64,000 nt of DNA. Origin: Pseudomonadota bacterium (GTDB lineage Bacteria > Pseudomonadota > Gammaproteobacteria > Burkholderiales > Burkholderiaceae_B). The DNA is taken from positions 1-64,000 of the forward strand of contig JAEWFK010000164.1 of the NCBI GenBank assembly GCA_023388835.1. The letters are read 5' to 3'. The notes under the pieces were generated by a model. That model saw only the letters and a program-made list of their open reading frames with translations, ran no database searches and was not told the origin of the DNA. This document shows, one piece after another, positions 37,421 to 46,138 of this stretch (the first letter of the stretch is position 1; the number at the start of each line of letters is the position of its first letter). Position numbers and translations under genes: made by a program.

Positions 37421-39007
37421 TCAGTTTTTCTTCTCGATGCCCCAGAACACCACGACCGGCGCCTTGAGCAGCGGCGTGACATTGTTGCGGTGCGCGGAGA
37501 AATCGTTATAGGTGCCCAGCGGAATGTAAAAGACCTCGTCATAGGCCAGCGCCTGGATGCGCTCGGCGACGCGAGCGCGTTCACCCTTGTCGGTAGCGCG
37601 GGCAAACTCATCCTTCAATTTCTCCATCTCGTCGCTTTCCGACCAGCCGGCATAGCCCACCAATCCACGGCCATCGAGGTTCAGGTTCGACAGGGGAGAA
37701 ATCAGGTCCAGGGTATTCCAGCTGCCGTAAGCCAGGCTCCAGCCGCCTTGTTCTACGGGGTCGGTCCGGCCCCGGCGGGTGAGGAAGGTTGCCCAATCCA
37801 TCGCCTGCATCTCGGCGTTCATGCCGATTGTCTGCATGGCTTGCACCGCCATGGGGGCGAGTGCGGATACCGGTGGGTAATCCGTTGCGTGCAGTGCGAC
37901 GGTCTTCTGGTTGGTGTAACCGCTTTCTTTCAGCAGCTTCTTGGCGGTTTCGTAATCGGGTTGGTCCTTGGTGTGTACGACACCCACATCGGAGGCAAGG
38001 TCGCTGGTGCACCCGAACAGGGCGCCGCAGACGGAGTAGGCGTCCGGATTACCGACCTGAGCGTCCATGAAGTCGCGCTGGCTGATGGAGTGCAGCAAGG
38101 CCTGGCGCACCAGTTTGTTGTTGAATGGAGGCTGCTGCCAGTTCAGACGCAAGGTGGGCGTCGTGGTGCTGCTGAGACGCTGGACCACAACGCCGGGAGC
38201 GTTTTCAAGGCTTTCCATGACGTCGGGGTAGACCAGTTCGATATAGTCGACTTCGCCTTTGATAAGCGCATTGGCCTCGGTCTGAATGTCGGGCAGTGAC
38301 AGCCAGACGACACGGTCGACCTTGACCTCCTTGCCTCCGGCCAGGCCGCTGGCCGGTTCCGGGCGCGGGCGATAGTCGGGATTGCGCTCGTACACCACTT
38401 GCAGGCCGGGGCGGTATTCGTTGGCTACGAAGCGGAAGGGGCCGGAGCCGACGACTTCGGTGATGGGCTCGCTGGCAGGCTGCTTGGCAAGGCGTTCGGG
38501 CATGATGAACGGTACCAGAGAGCTGGCTTTGCTCAGACCATCGATCACGGATCCGAAGGGTTCCTTCAGAATAATCTGAAAGGTCTTGTCGTCCACTTCC
38601 TTCAGATCGTCGGTCATGGTCAACATGCGCACGCCGGTCAGGTCGCGTTCGGCCCAGCGGCGGATGGAAGCAATGGCATCGCGCGATGTGACGTCGCTGC
38701 CGTCATGGAACTTCAGGCCGTCGCGAAGCGTGAAGGTGTAGGTCAGACCGTCGTCGGAAGCCTGCCAAGTGTCGACCATCTGAGGCTGGAGCTGCAGGTT
38801 TTCATCTAACGCGAACAGCGTGTCGTAAACCATGTAGCCATGGTTACGAGTGATGTAGGCGGTGGTCGCGATGGGGTCGAGCAGTCGCAGGGGTGCTTGT
38901 GCGGCCACTCGGATTGTCGTCGGTTCGTTCGCGACTGCGATGCCGCTGGTAAGCGCGGTTGCCAAGCCTGAAATAAAAATGGCCGCGCACGTTTTTTTGA
39001 TGTTCAT
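37421..39007 (-). CDS. Family 5 extracellular solute-binding protein (DppA type)
   Basis: This 528-residue periplasmic receptor has a Sec signal ending near GIAVANEP. The family 5 features include YDTLFALDENLQLQPQMVD, TYTFTLRDGLKFHDGSDVT and GWSLAYGSWNTLDL. The ATG at 39007 follows AAGGAGGAG, a near-perfect ribosome site, so it is probably highly expressed. Family members bind oligopeptides, glutathione, nickel or opines; the ligand here is not known. The gap to the permease gene holds no clear terminator. Confidence 0.94.
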   Translation of the reverse strand: MNIKKTCAAIFISGLATALTSGIAVANEPTTIRVAAQAPLRLLDPIATTAYITRNHGYMVYDTLFALDENLQLQPQMVDTWQASDDGLTYTFTLRDGLKFHDGSDVTSRDAIASIRRWAERDLTGVRMLTMTDDLKEVDDKTFQIILKEPFGSVIDGLSKASSLVPFIMPERLAKQPASEPITEVVGSGPFRFVANEYRPGLQVVYERNPDYRPRPEPASGLAGGKEVKVDRVVWLSLPDIQTEANALIKGEVDYIELVYPDVMESLENAPGVVVQRLSSTTTPTLRLNWQQPPFNNKLVRQALLHSISQRDFMDAQVGNPDAYSVCGALFGCTSDLASDVGVVHTKDQPDYETAKKLLKESGYTNQKTVALHATDYPPVSALAPMAVQAMQTIGMNAEMQAMDWATFLTRRGRTDPVEQGGWSLAYGSWNTLDLISPLSNLNLDGRGLVGYAGWSESDEMEKLKDEFARATDKGERARVAERIQALAYDEVFYIPLGTYNDFSAHRNNVTPLLKAPVVVFWGIEKKN

Positions 39008-39030
39008 GTCTCCTCCTTGGGTTTTTACTG

Positions 39031-39372
39031 TCAATTCACAAGATGCCGGGGAACCGTGATGGCGGCTCCGAGCAAGCGGAAAGAAAGGCTCTTTCCGTGT
39101 CCGTCCAGTCCTAGGCTGCTGTTGACGCCGCCTTCGAGTACGTTGTGGATGACGAAGTTGAATGCGTCGATACGAGGCAGGTCGTAGCGCACCACCTGGG
39201 ACGGGGATCGATCACAGAACAGCTGCTGCACCCTGTCAGCGGTCAGCTGATCCTTCAGAAGCTCGAAGTATTCCGGCTTGAAGCAAAATACGCCTATGTT
39301 CAGAACATTTCCTTTGTCGCCTGAGCGGGCGTGGGCGAGTTGGCGTAGCGTGATGGTGAGTGTGTCTTCCAT
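39031..39372 (-). CDS. AtuA-like ferredoxin-fold small protein
   Basis: The 113-residue protein has ITLRQLAHARSGDKGNVLNIGV at its N-terminus, the hallmark of the small AtuA-related domain that is often fused or adjacent to DUF1446 proteins. A second conserved segment is GVNSSLGLDGHGKSLSFRLLG. Function is unknown. The ATG at 39372 is taken because the family starts there; it lies 8 bases after the DUF1446 gene. Confidence 0.88.
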   Translation of the reverse strand: MEDTLTITLRQLAHARSGDKGNVLNIGVFCFKPEYFELLKDQLTADRVQQLFCDRSPSQVVRYDLPRIDAFNFVIHNVLEGGVNSSLGLDGHGKSLSFRLLGAAITVPRHLVN

Positions 39373-39380
39373 CAGAATCT

Positions 39381-40739
39381 CTATAGGTAGGAAATCCGGG
39401 GAGTGATCAGGCTGCGTTCGATGACGCACGATGTCGTAGCCAGCCTGGAAGACAGACGGGTGCGCACCCCGGCGCCGCCAGCCGGTCCGGAGCAATACAG
39501 AGCTTCCACTTCTTCCAAGAGATATCGGGCATGGGTTTGATCGGGGCTGGACAGCGCGAACCGGACCCGTATGTCACGGCTGTTGCTGCCTTCGCTGATC
39601 TCATCATGGAATTTTTCGTTGCTGCCCAGCACGCTGAGAGCGCCGATGAAGTCGATTCGGGGTGCGCTGTCCGGGTATCGCTGTCGCACGCGCTCGCGGA
39701 TGATGCGGGCGGCAAGCTGAGCGCGCCCCATGGCGTTGTCCCCGGCGTATGAAATTTCACCCTCCGCCAGCGTGCCACTTTCCACGCAGACCGTCGCTTT
39801 CAGTCGTTCTGGCCGAGGCGCGCCGCGCGCGCCACTTACCCGGACCCGGTCGGGGCCATCCTGGTGAAGCGTCACTCCGGTCACATCGAGTACGACATCG
39901 GGAGTGAGATAGCAGGCCGGGTCGTGAATTTCATACAGCAGCTGCTCTTTGACGGTGCGGAGATCGACAATTCCACCCGTGCCTTCCGGCTTGGTGATGA
40001 CGCATTCGCCGTTCCGACCGATTTCGGCGATTGGATAGCCGATATTGGCCATGTCCGGCACATCTTTGATGCCCGGGTCGGCAAAATAGCCGCCGGTGAC
40101 CTGAGCGCCGCATTCGATGAGATGTCCCGCCAGGGTGCCGGTGGCCAGCATGTCCCAATCGTCTTCGGCGATCTTGAACGCATGAATCATCGGACCCAGT
40201 ACCAAAGAGGGATCGGCAACCCTGCCGGTGATGACGATGTCAACGCCGGCATCAAGCGCCTCGGCGATTTGGAAGGCGCCGAGATAGGCATTGGCCGACA
40301 CCAGGCGACTATCGTCCCGCAGCACGCCGGCCGGAAGCTCGCGTTCTCGGAGTTCGGAGAGATTCAAGGTGTCGATCAGATCGTCGCCTTCTACGATGGC
40401 GATGCGTGGCAACGGCCCGCCTTGACGCTGTGCGATCTCTTGGATGAGGCGGGCGGCCGCACGGGGATTCGCCGCGCCGAAGTTGCTAACGATCCGGATG
40501 TTGGAAGCCAGGCACTCCTGCAATACGGGCTCGATGTAGGAGCGCAGCCTGGGCGCATACCCTTTGTCCGGATCGCCGGCTCGCAATAATTGAGCGGCGG
40601 CAAGTGTTCGTTCGGCGAGTGTTTCGTAGACGAGAAAGCGAGGGCCGGGGCAGGTTTTCAGTTGCCGGACGACCGCTTCCGCTGCGTCGCTGCGGTCGCC
40701 GCCAAAACCCGCGCCGGCGCCGACGTAAATTTTCTCCAT
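39381..40739 (-). CDS. DUF1446 / AtuA-family protein
   Basis: This 452-residue protein has YVGAGAGFGGDRSDAAEAVV at the N-terminus and NFGAANPRAAARLIQEIA, ITGRVADPSLVLGP and GTGGIVDLRTVKEQLLYE in the middle. It is related to AtuA of acyclic terpene use in Pseudomonas, where the exact reaction is uncertain. Here no other atu gene is present, so a terpene role is unlikely. The gene begins the operon divergent from a LysR gene and is followed by its small partner, an importer and an amidase. Confidence 0.88.
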   Translation of the reverse strand: MEKIYVGAGAGFGGDRSDAAEAVVRQLKTCPGPRFLVYETLAERTLAAAQLLRAGDPDKGYAPRLRSYIEPVLQECLASNIRIVSNFGAANPRAAARLIQEIAQRQGGPLPRIAIVEGDDLIDTLNLSELRERELPAGVLRDDSRLVSANAYLGAFQIAEALDAGVDIVITGRVADPSLVLGPMIHAFKIAEDDWDMLATGTLAGHLIECGAQVTGGYFADPGIKDVPDMANIGYPIAEIGRNGECVITKPEGTGGIVDLRTVKEQLLYEIHDPACYLTPDVVLDVTGVTLHQDGPDRVRVSGARGAPRPERLKATVCVESGTLAEGEISYAGDNAMGRAQLAARIIRERVRQRYPDSAPRIDFIGALSVLGSNEKFHDEISEGSNSRDIRVRFALSSPDQTHARYLLEEVEALYCSGPAGGAGVRTRLSSRLATTSCVIERSLITPRISYL

Positions 40740-40808
40740 GTTGTCTCCGACTTCTATTCGTCTTTTGGATAGGATTTTAGGAAGCAGGGATATATACAGT
40801 CAAATAAC

Positions 40809-40825
40809 TTAATCCTTGTGATTAA
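40809..40825. promoter_or_regulatory. Candidate LysR operator (TTAATC-N5-GATTAA)
   Basis: A perfect 6-bp dyad with a 5-base spacer sits in the AT-rich 165-base region between the DUF1446 gene and the divergent LysR gene. The dyad contains a T...A-bounded core as in LysR boxes. TATATACA (40790-40797) and TATATTT nearby could be promoter -10 parts. Confidence 0.45.
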
Positions 40826-40904
40826 TAGGTCAAGGCGATATATTTTTGTCGCGGGCATAAGAGAGAGCCTGCTCCGAGCCCGTAAACTAGCCAGACCATC
40901 TCGT

Positions 40905-41816
40905 ATGAATATCACCTTGCGCCAGCTAGAAATCCTTATCGCCGTCGGAGAGATGGTCAGCTTCAGTAAAGCGGCGGATGCGCTGGGCGTCACCCAGCCT
41001 TCCGTCAGCGAATCGATACGTCGCCTTGAGTATGAGCTGGGTGTGGTGCTGTTCGAACGCACGACTCGTTCGCTGGTCTTGACTCCGGATGGTCAGAAGA
41101 CCATGGAAATTGCCAGAGATATGCTGGCCAACTTCCGCAGCGGCGTGCGGGCGATTCAGTCGCGCATGTCGCAACCCGAGCGCCGACTGGTGATCGCCAG
41201 CCTGCCTTCCATCACAGTCGCATTGCTGCCTCGGGCGTTAAAGGTGCTTGGGAAGCAATTCCCTCATGTAGAAGTGGTAGTGCATGACGTCCGGCACGAA
41301 GACGCCATTCGTCTGCTGATCGACGGTATCGCGCACGTGGCCCTGACGGCGAACCTCACTCGGGATGAGCAGCTCGAATTCCTGCATTTCGGGAATGATC
41401 CCGTGGTGTTGGTCTGCCGGCGCGATCATGAACTTTATCTGCAAGCGGCGACTCCCACTTGGGAACAGGTGGCCGGATATCCGTTCGTCGGCTTGGCGAA
41501 GAGTTCGTCAGTGCGTATGCTGACCGACCTGGCGTTTCTGCAGGAAGACCTGGTCTGTACGCCCGCCTACGAGGTGGGGCAGATTCCCTCGGCAATCGCT
41601 CTGGTGGAGGCGGGTCTCGGCGTGACTGCGCTGCCTACGCTGACCCTCGCCATGATGAGAAATCAGGAGATCGCTGTGCGGCCGATCTCGCCGCTGATCC
41701 GCCGACTACCGGGGGCGGTGTTGTTGCGTAAGCGGAAGGTCGATCCAGTACTGCAAAGCCTGATAGACCTGCTGCAGGAAGCATTCGAAAAGCAGGTGTC
41801 CTCTCTGTCCTGCTGA
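40905..41816 (+). CDS. LysR-family transcriptional regulator
   Basis: The 303-residue LysR protein begins MNITLRQLEILIAVGEM, with the HTH in KAADALGVTQPSVSESIRRLE. The ATG at 40905 is chosen because the HTH begins there. It diverges from the AtuA-Dpp-amidase operon and probably regulates it. The effector is unknown. Confidence 0.92.
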   Translation: MNITLRQLEILIAVGEMVSFSKAADALGVTQPSVSESIRRLEYELGVVLFERTTRSLVLTPDGQKTMEIARDMLANFRSGVRAIQSRMSQPERRLVIASLPSITVALLPRALKVLGKQFPHVEVVVHDVRHEDAIRLLIDGIAHVALTANLTRDEQLEFLHFGNDPVVLVCRRDHELYLQAATPTWEQVAGYPFVGLAKSSSVRMLTDLAFLQEDLVCTPAYEVGQIPSAIALVEAGLGVTALPTLTLAMMRNQEIAVRPISPLIRRLPGAVLLRKRKVDPVLQSLIDLLQEAFEKQVSSLSC

Positions 41817-41869
41817 TGCTCCTTCGAACAGGCTGACACTCCGCATCACAGAATACTTAGCCCTTATTT

Positions 41870-43015
41870 TTACCGTTGAGCGAGGGCGGGTTGCATGCCG
41901 GTGGCTTCCTGGATGCGGATGGATGCGTTGACAGCGGCCGTGCGCGTGGGATAGGGGCCGATGCGCACGCGGTGCAGCCCGTTGTTCGTGTCGATATGCG
42001 CATCGCGGCTTTCCACCTGCTCGATTTCCGTGTTCAGGCGGTTGGCAAGCTGGTCGGCTGAGATGTAGCTGCTGAAGGCGCCGAACTGCAGGTAGATACC
42101 CTCGGCGGGAGAATCGGTCACCGTGGGTGCGATCGCTCGGCGGGCCGGCGCGGCATGCGCGGAAGCAACGCGTGGCTGCATCGGTTCCTGGGCTTGCGGC
42201 TCGAGGGCCGCCAGGGCGTCCGGCGTGATTGTCGACGTGGGCACCGCAGCAGGAATCGGCGTGGCCGCCACCGTGGCAGGTTCGGTAACCGGCGCAGCGC
42301 TCACGGATGCCGCATTTCCAGGCGCCGCCGATGGCGCCGCGCGGGCGACGATAGCCGTCGATTTTTCGGGGGCTGGAGGCGTGGCCGCCGCCACGGTGGT
42401 GGGCCGGCTGCGTGTAGCCATGTTCAAGCCTTTGCGGATATCAGCATGGGTGATGGCCTCGACCACCACCACATCGCTGCCGTGCCCGATGATGCCCAGC
42501 CGCGCCGCGGCCGCGTAGGACAGATCGATGACTCGCCCGCGCAGGAACGGCCCACGGTCGTTCACACGTACGATCACAGATCGGCCGCTTCTCTCGTGCG
42601 TGACGCGTGCATAGCTGGGCAGCGGCAATGTGGGATGGGCCGCCGTCATGGTGTACATGTCGTAGGTTTCGCCATTGGCGGTCTTCTGCCCATGGAACTT
42701 GCGGCCATACCACGAGGCGACGCCCCGCTGGCGCAAGGCCGTGCTGGCGCTCACTGGAACGAAACGCTGACCCAGAACTGTGTACGGCCGGAAGTTCGCC
42801 GCGTTGTGCCGCTCGATACGGGGCACGGCGTCCGGGATGTTCTCGATGCCCGGGGGAATATTGCTGCCTGGGCCGTCATCCATGTAATAACCGCCGCCCG
42901 TCGTTCGTGCGGAAGGGTGTTTTGGGGGTGAGCTGCACCCCGCGATCATGGCGCCCACAATCAGGAGCACGGGCAGTATCCGGTACTGGAATGTCGTCGA
43001 GAGCGTCGTGGTCAT
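41870..43015 (-). CDS. rlpA: RlpA septal lytic transglycosylase with SPOR domain
   Basis: The 381-residue lipoprotein has a signal with lipobox ending IAGC near residue 27. A double-psi beta-barrel RlpA domain follows (about 95-185: GVASWYGRKFHGQKTANGE, RVNDRGPFLRGRVIDLS), then a long Ala/Pro/Thr linker and a C-terminal SPOR domain (about 305-380, YLQFGAFSSYISADQL). RlpA cuts denuded glycan strands at the septum. The start may be ATG 43015 or TTG 43021; the gene follows rapZ by only a few bases, so the two may be co-translated. Confidence 0.94.
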   Translation of the reverse strand: MTTTLSTTFQYRILPVLLIVGAMIAGCSSPPKHPSARTTGGGYYMDDGPGSNIPPGIENIPDAVPRIERHNAANFRPYTVLGQRFVPVSASTALRQRGVASWYGRKFHGQKTANGETYDMYTMTAAHPTLPLPSYARVTHERSGRSVIVRVNDRGPFLRGRVIDLSYAAAARLGIIGHGSDVVVVEAITHADIRKGLNMATRSRPTTVAAATPPAPEKSTAIVARAAPSAAPGNAASVSAAPVTEPATVAATPIPAAVPTSTITPDALAALEPQAQEPMQPRVASAHAAPARRAIAPTVTDSPAEGIYLQFGAFSSYISADQLANRLNTEIEQVESRDAHIDTNNGLHRVRIGPYPTRTAAVNASIRIQEATGMQPALAQR

Positions 43016-43028
43016 TGTCAATCGATGT

Positions 43029-43901
43029 TCATGGGAGTTCCGGAGGTGGTTGGTTGCGATGGCGGATCAGGGGGCCGTGATCCGCAAAACGCCGCGCAAG
43101 CTCTTCTGTAACATAGACCGAGCGATGCTTGCCGCCCGTGCAGCCAATCGCCACGGTGAGATAGTTGCGCGTGTCCTGCATGTACAACGGCAGCCAGCGT
43201 TGAATATAGCCGGCGATGTCGGCGATCATAGCTTCGACGCTTCCGAACTGCGACAGCCATTTGGCCACCGGAGCATCGCGCCCGGTAAAAGGACGCAAGG
43301 CTTGGTCATAGTGCGGATTGGGAAGGCAGCGTACGTCAAAGACCAGGTCGGCATCGCCGGGCACCCCGCGTTTGTATGCGAAGGACTCGAAGGTCAGCAC
43401 CACCGGAGCACGGTCCGCCTGCACAAGGTCGCGAACCCAGGCCCGCAACTGCCCCGGGGTCAGATCGGACGTGTCGATGGTGTGTTCTTGTTCGCGCAGC
43501 GGAGCCAGCATCTCGCGCTCCGCGTCGATGCAGTCCTGAAGGGAAGGCGTACGGCCTTGCCGCTGCGCCAGCCTGTCGGTGAGCGGGTGCCGCCGACGCG
43601 ATTCAGAATAGCGCTGGCGTAGCGTGTGGTCGTTGGCGTCCAGAAAGATGACGCGAAAGCCGATTCCCGCCGTGCGCATCTCCTGGATGACCGGCGGAAG
43701 TTCGTCGAGCTCGCCGATAGTGCGCACATCGATGGCGACCGCGACACGCTCCATGCCTTGCGCACGTGTGTTCGCAATGAATTCCTGCAGGAAACGCACG
43801 GGCAGGTTGTCGACGCAGGTATAGCCGGCGTCCTCGAGCAGGCGCAGGGCGACGGACTTGCCGGAGCCGGATATGCCAGTAATGAGAACGATGTTGTGCA
43901 T
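43029..43901 (-). CDS. rapZ: RNase adapter / nucleotide-binding protein RapZ
   Basis: This 290-residue protein has Walker A ITGISGSGKSVAL, the VDNLPVRFLQEF segment and the C-terminal GCTGGKHRSVYVTE, matching RapZ. In E. coli it binds GlmZ/GlmY RNA and directs RNase E to control amino-sugar synthesis; in betaproteobacteria the sRNA partners are not known to me. It is next to hprK and ptsN, the usual nitrogen-PTS neighbourhood. Confidence 0.95.
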   Translation of the reverse strand: MHNIVLITGISGSGKSVALRLLEDAGYTCVDNLPVRFLQEFIANTRAQGMERVAVAIDVRTIGELDELPPVIQEMRTAGIGFRVIFLDANDHTLRQRYSESRRRHPLTDRLAQRQGRTPSLQDCIDAEREMLAPLREQEHTIDTSDLTPGQLRAWVRDLVQADRAPVVLTFESFAYKRGVPGDADLVFDVRCLPNPHYDQALRPFTGRDAPVAKWLSQFGSVEAMIADIAGYIQRWLPLYMQDTRNYLTVAIGCTGGKHRSVYVTEELARRFADHGPLIRHRNQPPPELP

Positions 43902-44044
43902 GGATGCAGGTCTTCAGTGGATGCGAGGGGCGTGCCGTTAAGCGGATCCCGGACAATGGTACCAAAGCAAGGGAGCGTCGGCCCGCATGCGCCTCGGATT
44001 AGCGCGGCGCCAGTCGTTTCACAGCGGACTGTTCGGTGTCCCTG

Positions 44045-44977
44045 CTAATCTCTGCGACTGTTTTCCATGATCGCAAGGGCCTGGCGTTCTATGAACTCGC
44101 CCATGGTATCGATGCCGCGCAGGGTCAGGATCGTATTGCGGACGGCCGCTTCAACGAGCACGGCAAGGTTGCGGCCGGCCGCCACTTGCAGCATGACGCG
44201 GCGGACGGGCACGCCCAATATGTCTTCGGTCTGATCCTGCACGGGCAGCCGTTCGAAATTTTCCGGGGTGGAGCGGATGAGATGCACCATCAGGCTGAGC
44301 TTCATCTTGCGGCGCACGGAGGTCTCGCCGAAGATGGTGCGGATATCCAGCAGCCCCAGCCCGCGGACTTCCAGCAGATTCTGCAGCAAGGGCGGACAGT
44401 GCCCTTCGATGATGCTGGGCGCGATGCGCGAGAGCTCAACGGCGTCGTCGGCCACCAGGCCGTGCCCACGCGAAATCAGCTCCAGGGCCAGCTCGCTCTT
44501 GCCCAAACCGGATTCGCCGGTAATCAACACCCCCACGCCCAGCACATCGAGAAAAACACCATGCACCAGTGTCTTGGGCGCGAGGCGTTTACCCAGGTAG
44601 ATGCGGAGCAGATCGATCAGTTGGGCCGCATCGATGTGGGTGGACAGCAAGGGTATGCCGTTGTTTTCGCAGAAGCTGCGCAGGTCGTCGGGTGCTTGCA
44701 GGCTTTCGGCCACCAGTATGGCGGGCACGCCGCCCGCCCGCAGTTCTTCCAGCAAATGCACGCGCCGCGCGGTATCGAAGTTGGTGTAGTAGGTGAGCTC
44801 TTCAGCGCCCAGTACCTGCACCCGGGAAGGATGAATGAGGTTCAGGTGGCCGACGAGGTCTGCGCCGGCGCGACCGAAGTTGTTCGTGATGGGCTGATCT
44901 GCCGCCTGTTCGCCTGCCACCCATGTGAAGTCGATGCTGTCGACATTGTCAGAGACGAATTCCTGCAGCGTCAGCAT
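44045..44977 (-). CDS. hprK: HPr kinase/phosphorylase HprK
   Basis: The 310-residue enzyme phosphorylates or dephosphorylates a serine of HPr. Its Walker A is LITGESGLGKSELALELI and a conserved segment LEVRGLGLLDIRTIFGE lies after it. In betaproteobacteria HprK works with EI-Ntr, HPr and PtsN in regulation rather than sugar uptake. It lies 4 bases after ptsN; a 143-base gap separates it from rapZ. Confidence 0.96.
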   Translation of the reverse strand: MLTLQEFVSDNVDSIDFTWVAGEQAADQPITNNFGRAGADLVGHLNLIHPSRVQVLGAEELTYYTNFDTARRVHLLEELRAGGVPAILVAESLQAPDDLRSFCENNGIPLLSTHIDAAQLIDLLRIYLGKRLAPKTLVHGVFLDVLGVGVLITGESGLGKSELALELISRGHGLVADDAVELSRIAPSIIEGHCPPLLQNLLEVRGLGLLDIRTIFGETSVRRKMKLSLMVHLIRSTPENFERLPVQDQTEDILGVPVRRVMLQVAAGRNLAVLVEAAVRNTILTLRGIDTMGEFIERQALAIMENSRRD

Positions 44978-44981
44978 GGCG

Positions 44982-45443
44982 CTATTCCTGTGCGGGCGGC
45001 CGTGTCAGAAGTTCGTGAACGATGCCGGGATCGTCTTCCGTCGCCAGGGCGTGTCGGACATCGGCGTCGGACATCAGACGGGCGATCTCCGCGAGCAGCT
45101 CCAGGTGCGTCTGGGTCGCGTTTTCAGGGACCAGAAGAATGAAGAGCAAGTTGGCGGCGCGCCCATCGGTGGCGTCGAACCGTACAGGTTCGCTCAGCCG
45201 GATGAAGGCAGCGCAGGGCTCCTTGAGATCTTTGATGCGGCCGTGAGGTACGGCGACCTGATGGCCAAGGGCCGTGGAACCGAGCCGTTCCCGAGCTATC
45301 AGGCTCTGGAAGACCGCCGTTCGCGCGATACCGTTGTGGTTTTCAAAGAGTAGGCCGGCCTGTTCGAATGCGCGCTTTTTGCTTGTGGCTGCAAGGTCCA
45401 ACACCACATTCGAGGGCGGCAGGATTCGCGACATGAGGTTCAT
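44982..45443 (-). CDS. ptsN: PTS IIA-like nitrogen-regulatory protein PtsN
   Basis: This 153-residue EIIA-Ntr protein has the phospho-histidine in GHQVAVPHGRIKDL and the segment ANLLFILLVPENATQTHLELL. It is phosphorylated through the nitrogen PTS and regulates potassium uptake and other functions. The ATG at 45443 gives the usual N-terminus (MNLMSRILPPSNVVLDL). It is co-transcribed with hprK and separated from hpf by a terminator. Confidence 0.95.
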   Translation of the reverse strand: MNLMSRILPPSNVVLDLAATSKKRAFEQAGLLFENHNGIARTAVFQSLIARERLGSTALGHQVAVPHGRIKDLKEPCAAFIRLSEPVRFDATDGRAANLLFILLVPENATQTHLELLAEIARLMSDADVRHALATEDDPGIVHELLTRPPAQE

Positions 45444-45513
45444 GCAGCTCATTATATGTTTATTGCTCTGCAACATACAAAGCGGCCGTTGCAGAGTGAG
45501 GTGAGGTCCCCAG

Positions 45514-45550
45514 AAAAACCCAGGCCCCGAACCGCTCGTGTTCGAGGCCT
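45514..45550 (-). terminator. Rho-independent terminator after hpf
   Basis: On the - strand an 11-bp stem (AGGCCTCGAAC / GTTCGGGGCCT, one G-U pair) with a 7-base loop is followed by GGGTTTTT. It lies 27 bases after the hpf stop and before ptsN, so ptsN-hprK either has its own promoter or is read by partial read-through. Confidence 0.8.
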
Positions 45551-45576
45551 TATTGGCGTGGTGTGCGACGGCGCCG

Positions 45577-45903
45577 TTATTCGGCGGGCACTTCCTGTCG
45601 CTTCACGGGTTCGTGAGCATGGTTCTGGACCTTGGTCTTGTACTTGATCACCTGGCGATCGATCTTGTCGGCCAGCAAGTCGATGGAAGCGTAGAGGTTT
45701 TCGTCACGCGCTTCGCAGTGAATGTCCTTGCCGGGAAGGCGGACGGTCACTTCAGCGGTGTGTTGAAGCTTCTCGATCGAGAGCATGACCTGCGTGTCGA
45801 TGACGTTGTCGAAGTGGCGACCGACGCGAGCCATTTTGTTGGTGGCGTATTCGCGGATTGCCGGGGTGATTTCGAGATGACGACCACTGATGCTCAGGTT
45901 CAT
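45577..45903 (-). CDS. hpf: Ribosome hibernation-promoting factor (short HPF/RaiA)
   Basis: The 108-residue protein begins MNLSISGRHLEITPAIREY and has VTVRLPGKDIHCEARDENLYASIDLLADKIDRQV. It lacks the long-form C-terminal domain. It binds the 30S subunit in stationary phase and promotes inactive ribosomes. AGGAG 8 bases before the ATG supports the start. By common synteny rpoN should lie just upstream (after lptB), but it is absent. Confidence 0.95.
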   Translation of the reverse strand: MNLSISGRHLEITPAIREYATNKMARVGRHFDNVIDTQVMLSIEKLQHTAEVTVRLPGKDIHCEARDENLYASIDLLADKIDRQVIKYKTKVQNHAHEPVKRQEVPAE

Positions 45904-45993
45904 ATAAAACGCTCCTACAGTTAGGGTTCGGGGCGCGGTATGCGCCAGTCGTTACGCGATGATGACCTCCGTGTTTCGGTTTCGTGATGATTC

Positions 45994-46021
45994 AGTGTAT
46001 CGCTTCGAGCAGGGAAATCAA
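45994..46021 (-). promoter_or_regulatory. Candidate sigma70 promoter of hpf
   Basis: On the - strand TTGATT (-35, 46016-46021) and TACACT (-10, 45994-45999) are separated by 16 bases. They lie about 90 bases before the hpf ATG in the 235-base lptB-hpf gap. The remainder of the gap shows no gene and no clear terminator for lptB. Confidence 0.45.
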
Positions 46022-46138
46022 GCTGCACTGCGGGCGGGGATGATCCGCGTCAATTGCGATATGTTTCGGTGGAGTGCGCCGGCGCCAAACCAAGGCCGTG
46101 GCGGGCAATGTGGGTGAGGCGGTTTCCGCGCGCGCCCC

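Noticed and set aside
39381..40739. Acyclic terpene utilisation locus
   Set aside because: Only AtuA-related proteins are present; no atuB-H-type acyl-CoA carboxylase, dehydrogenase or thiolase genes lie nearby.
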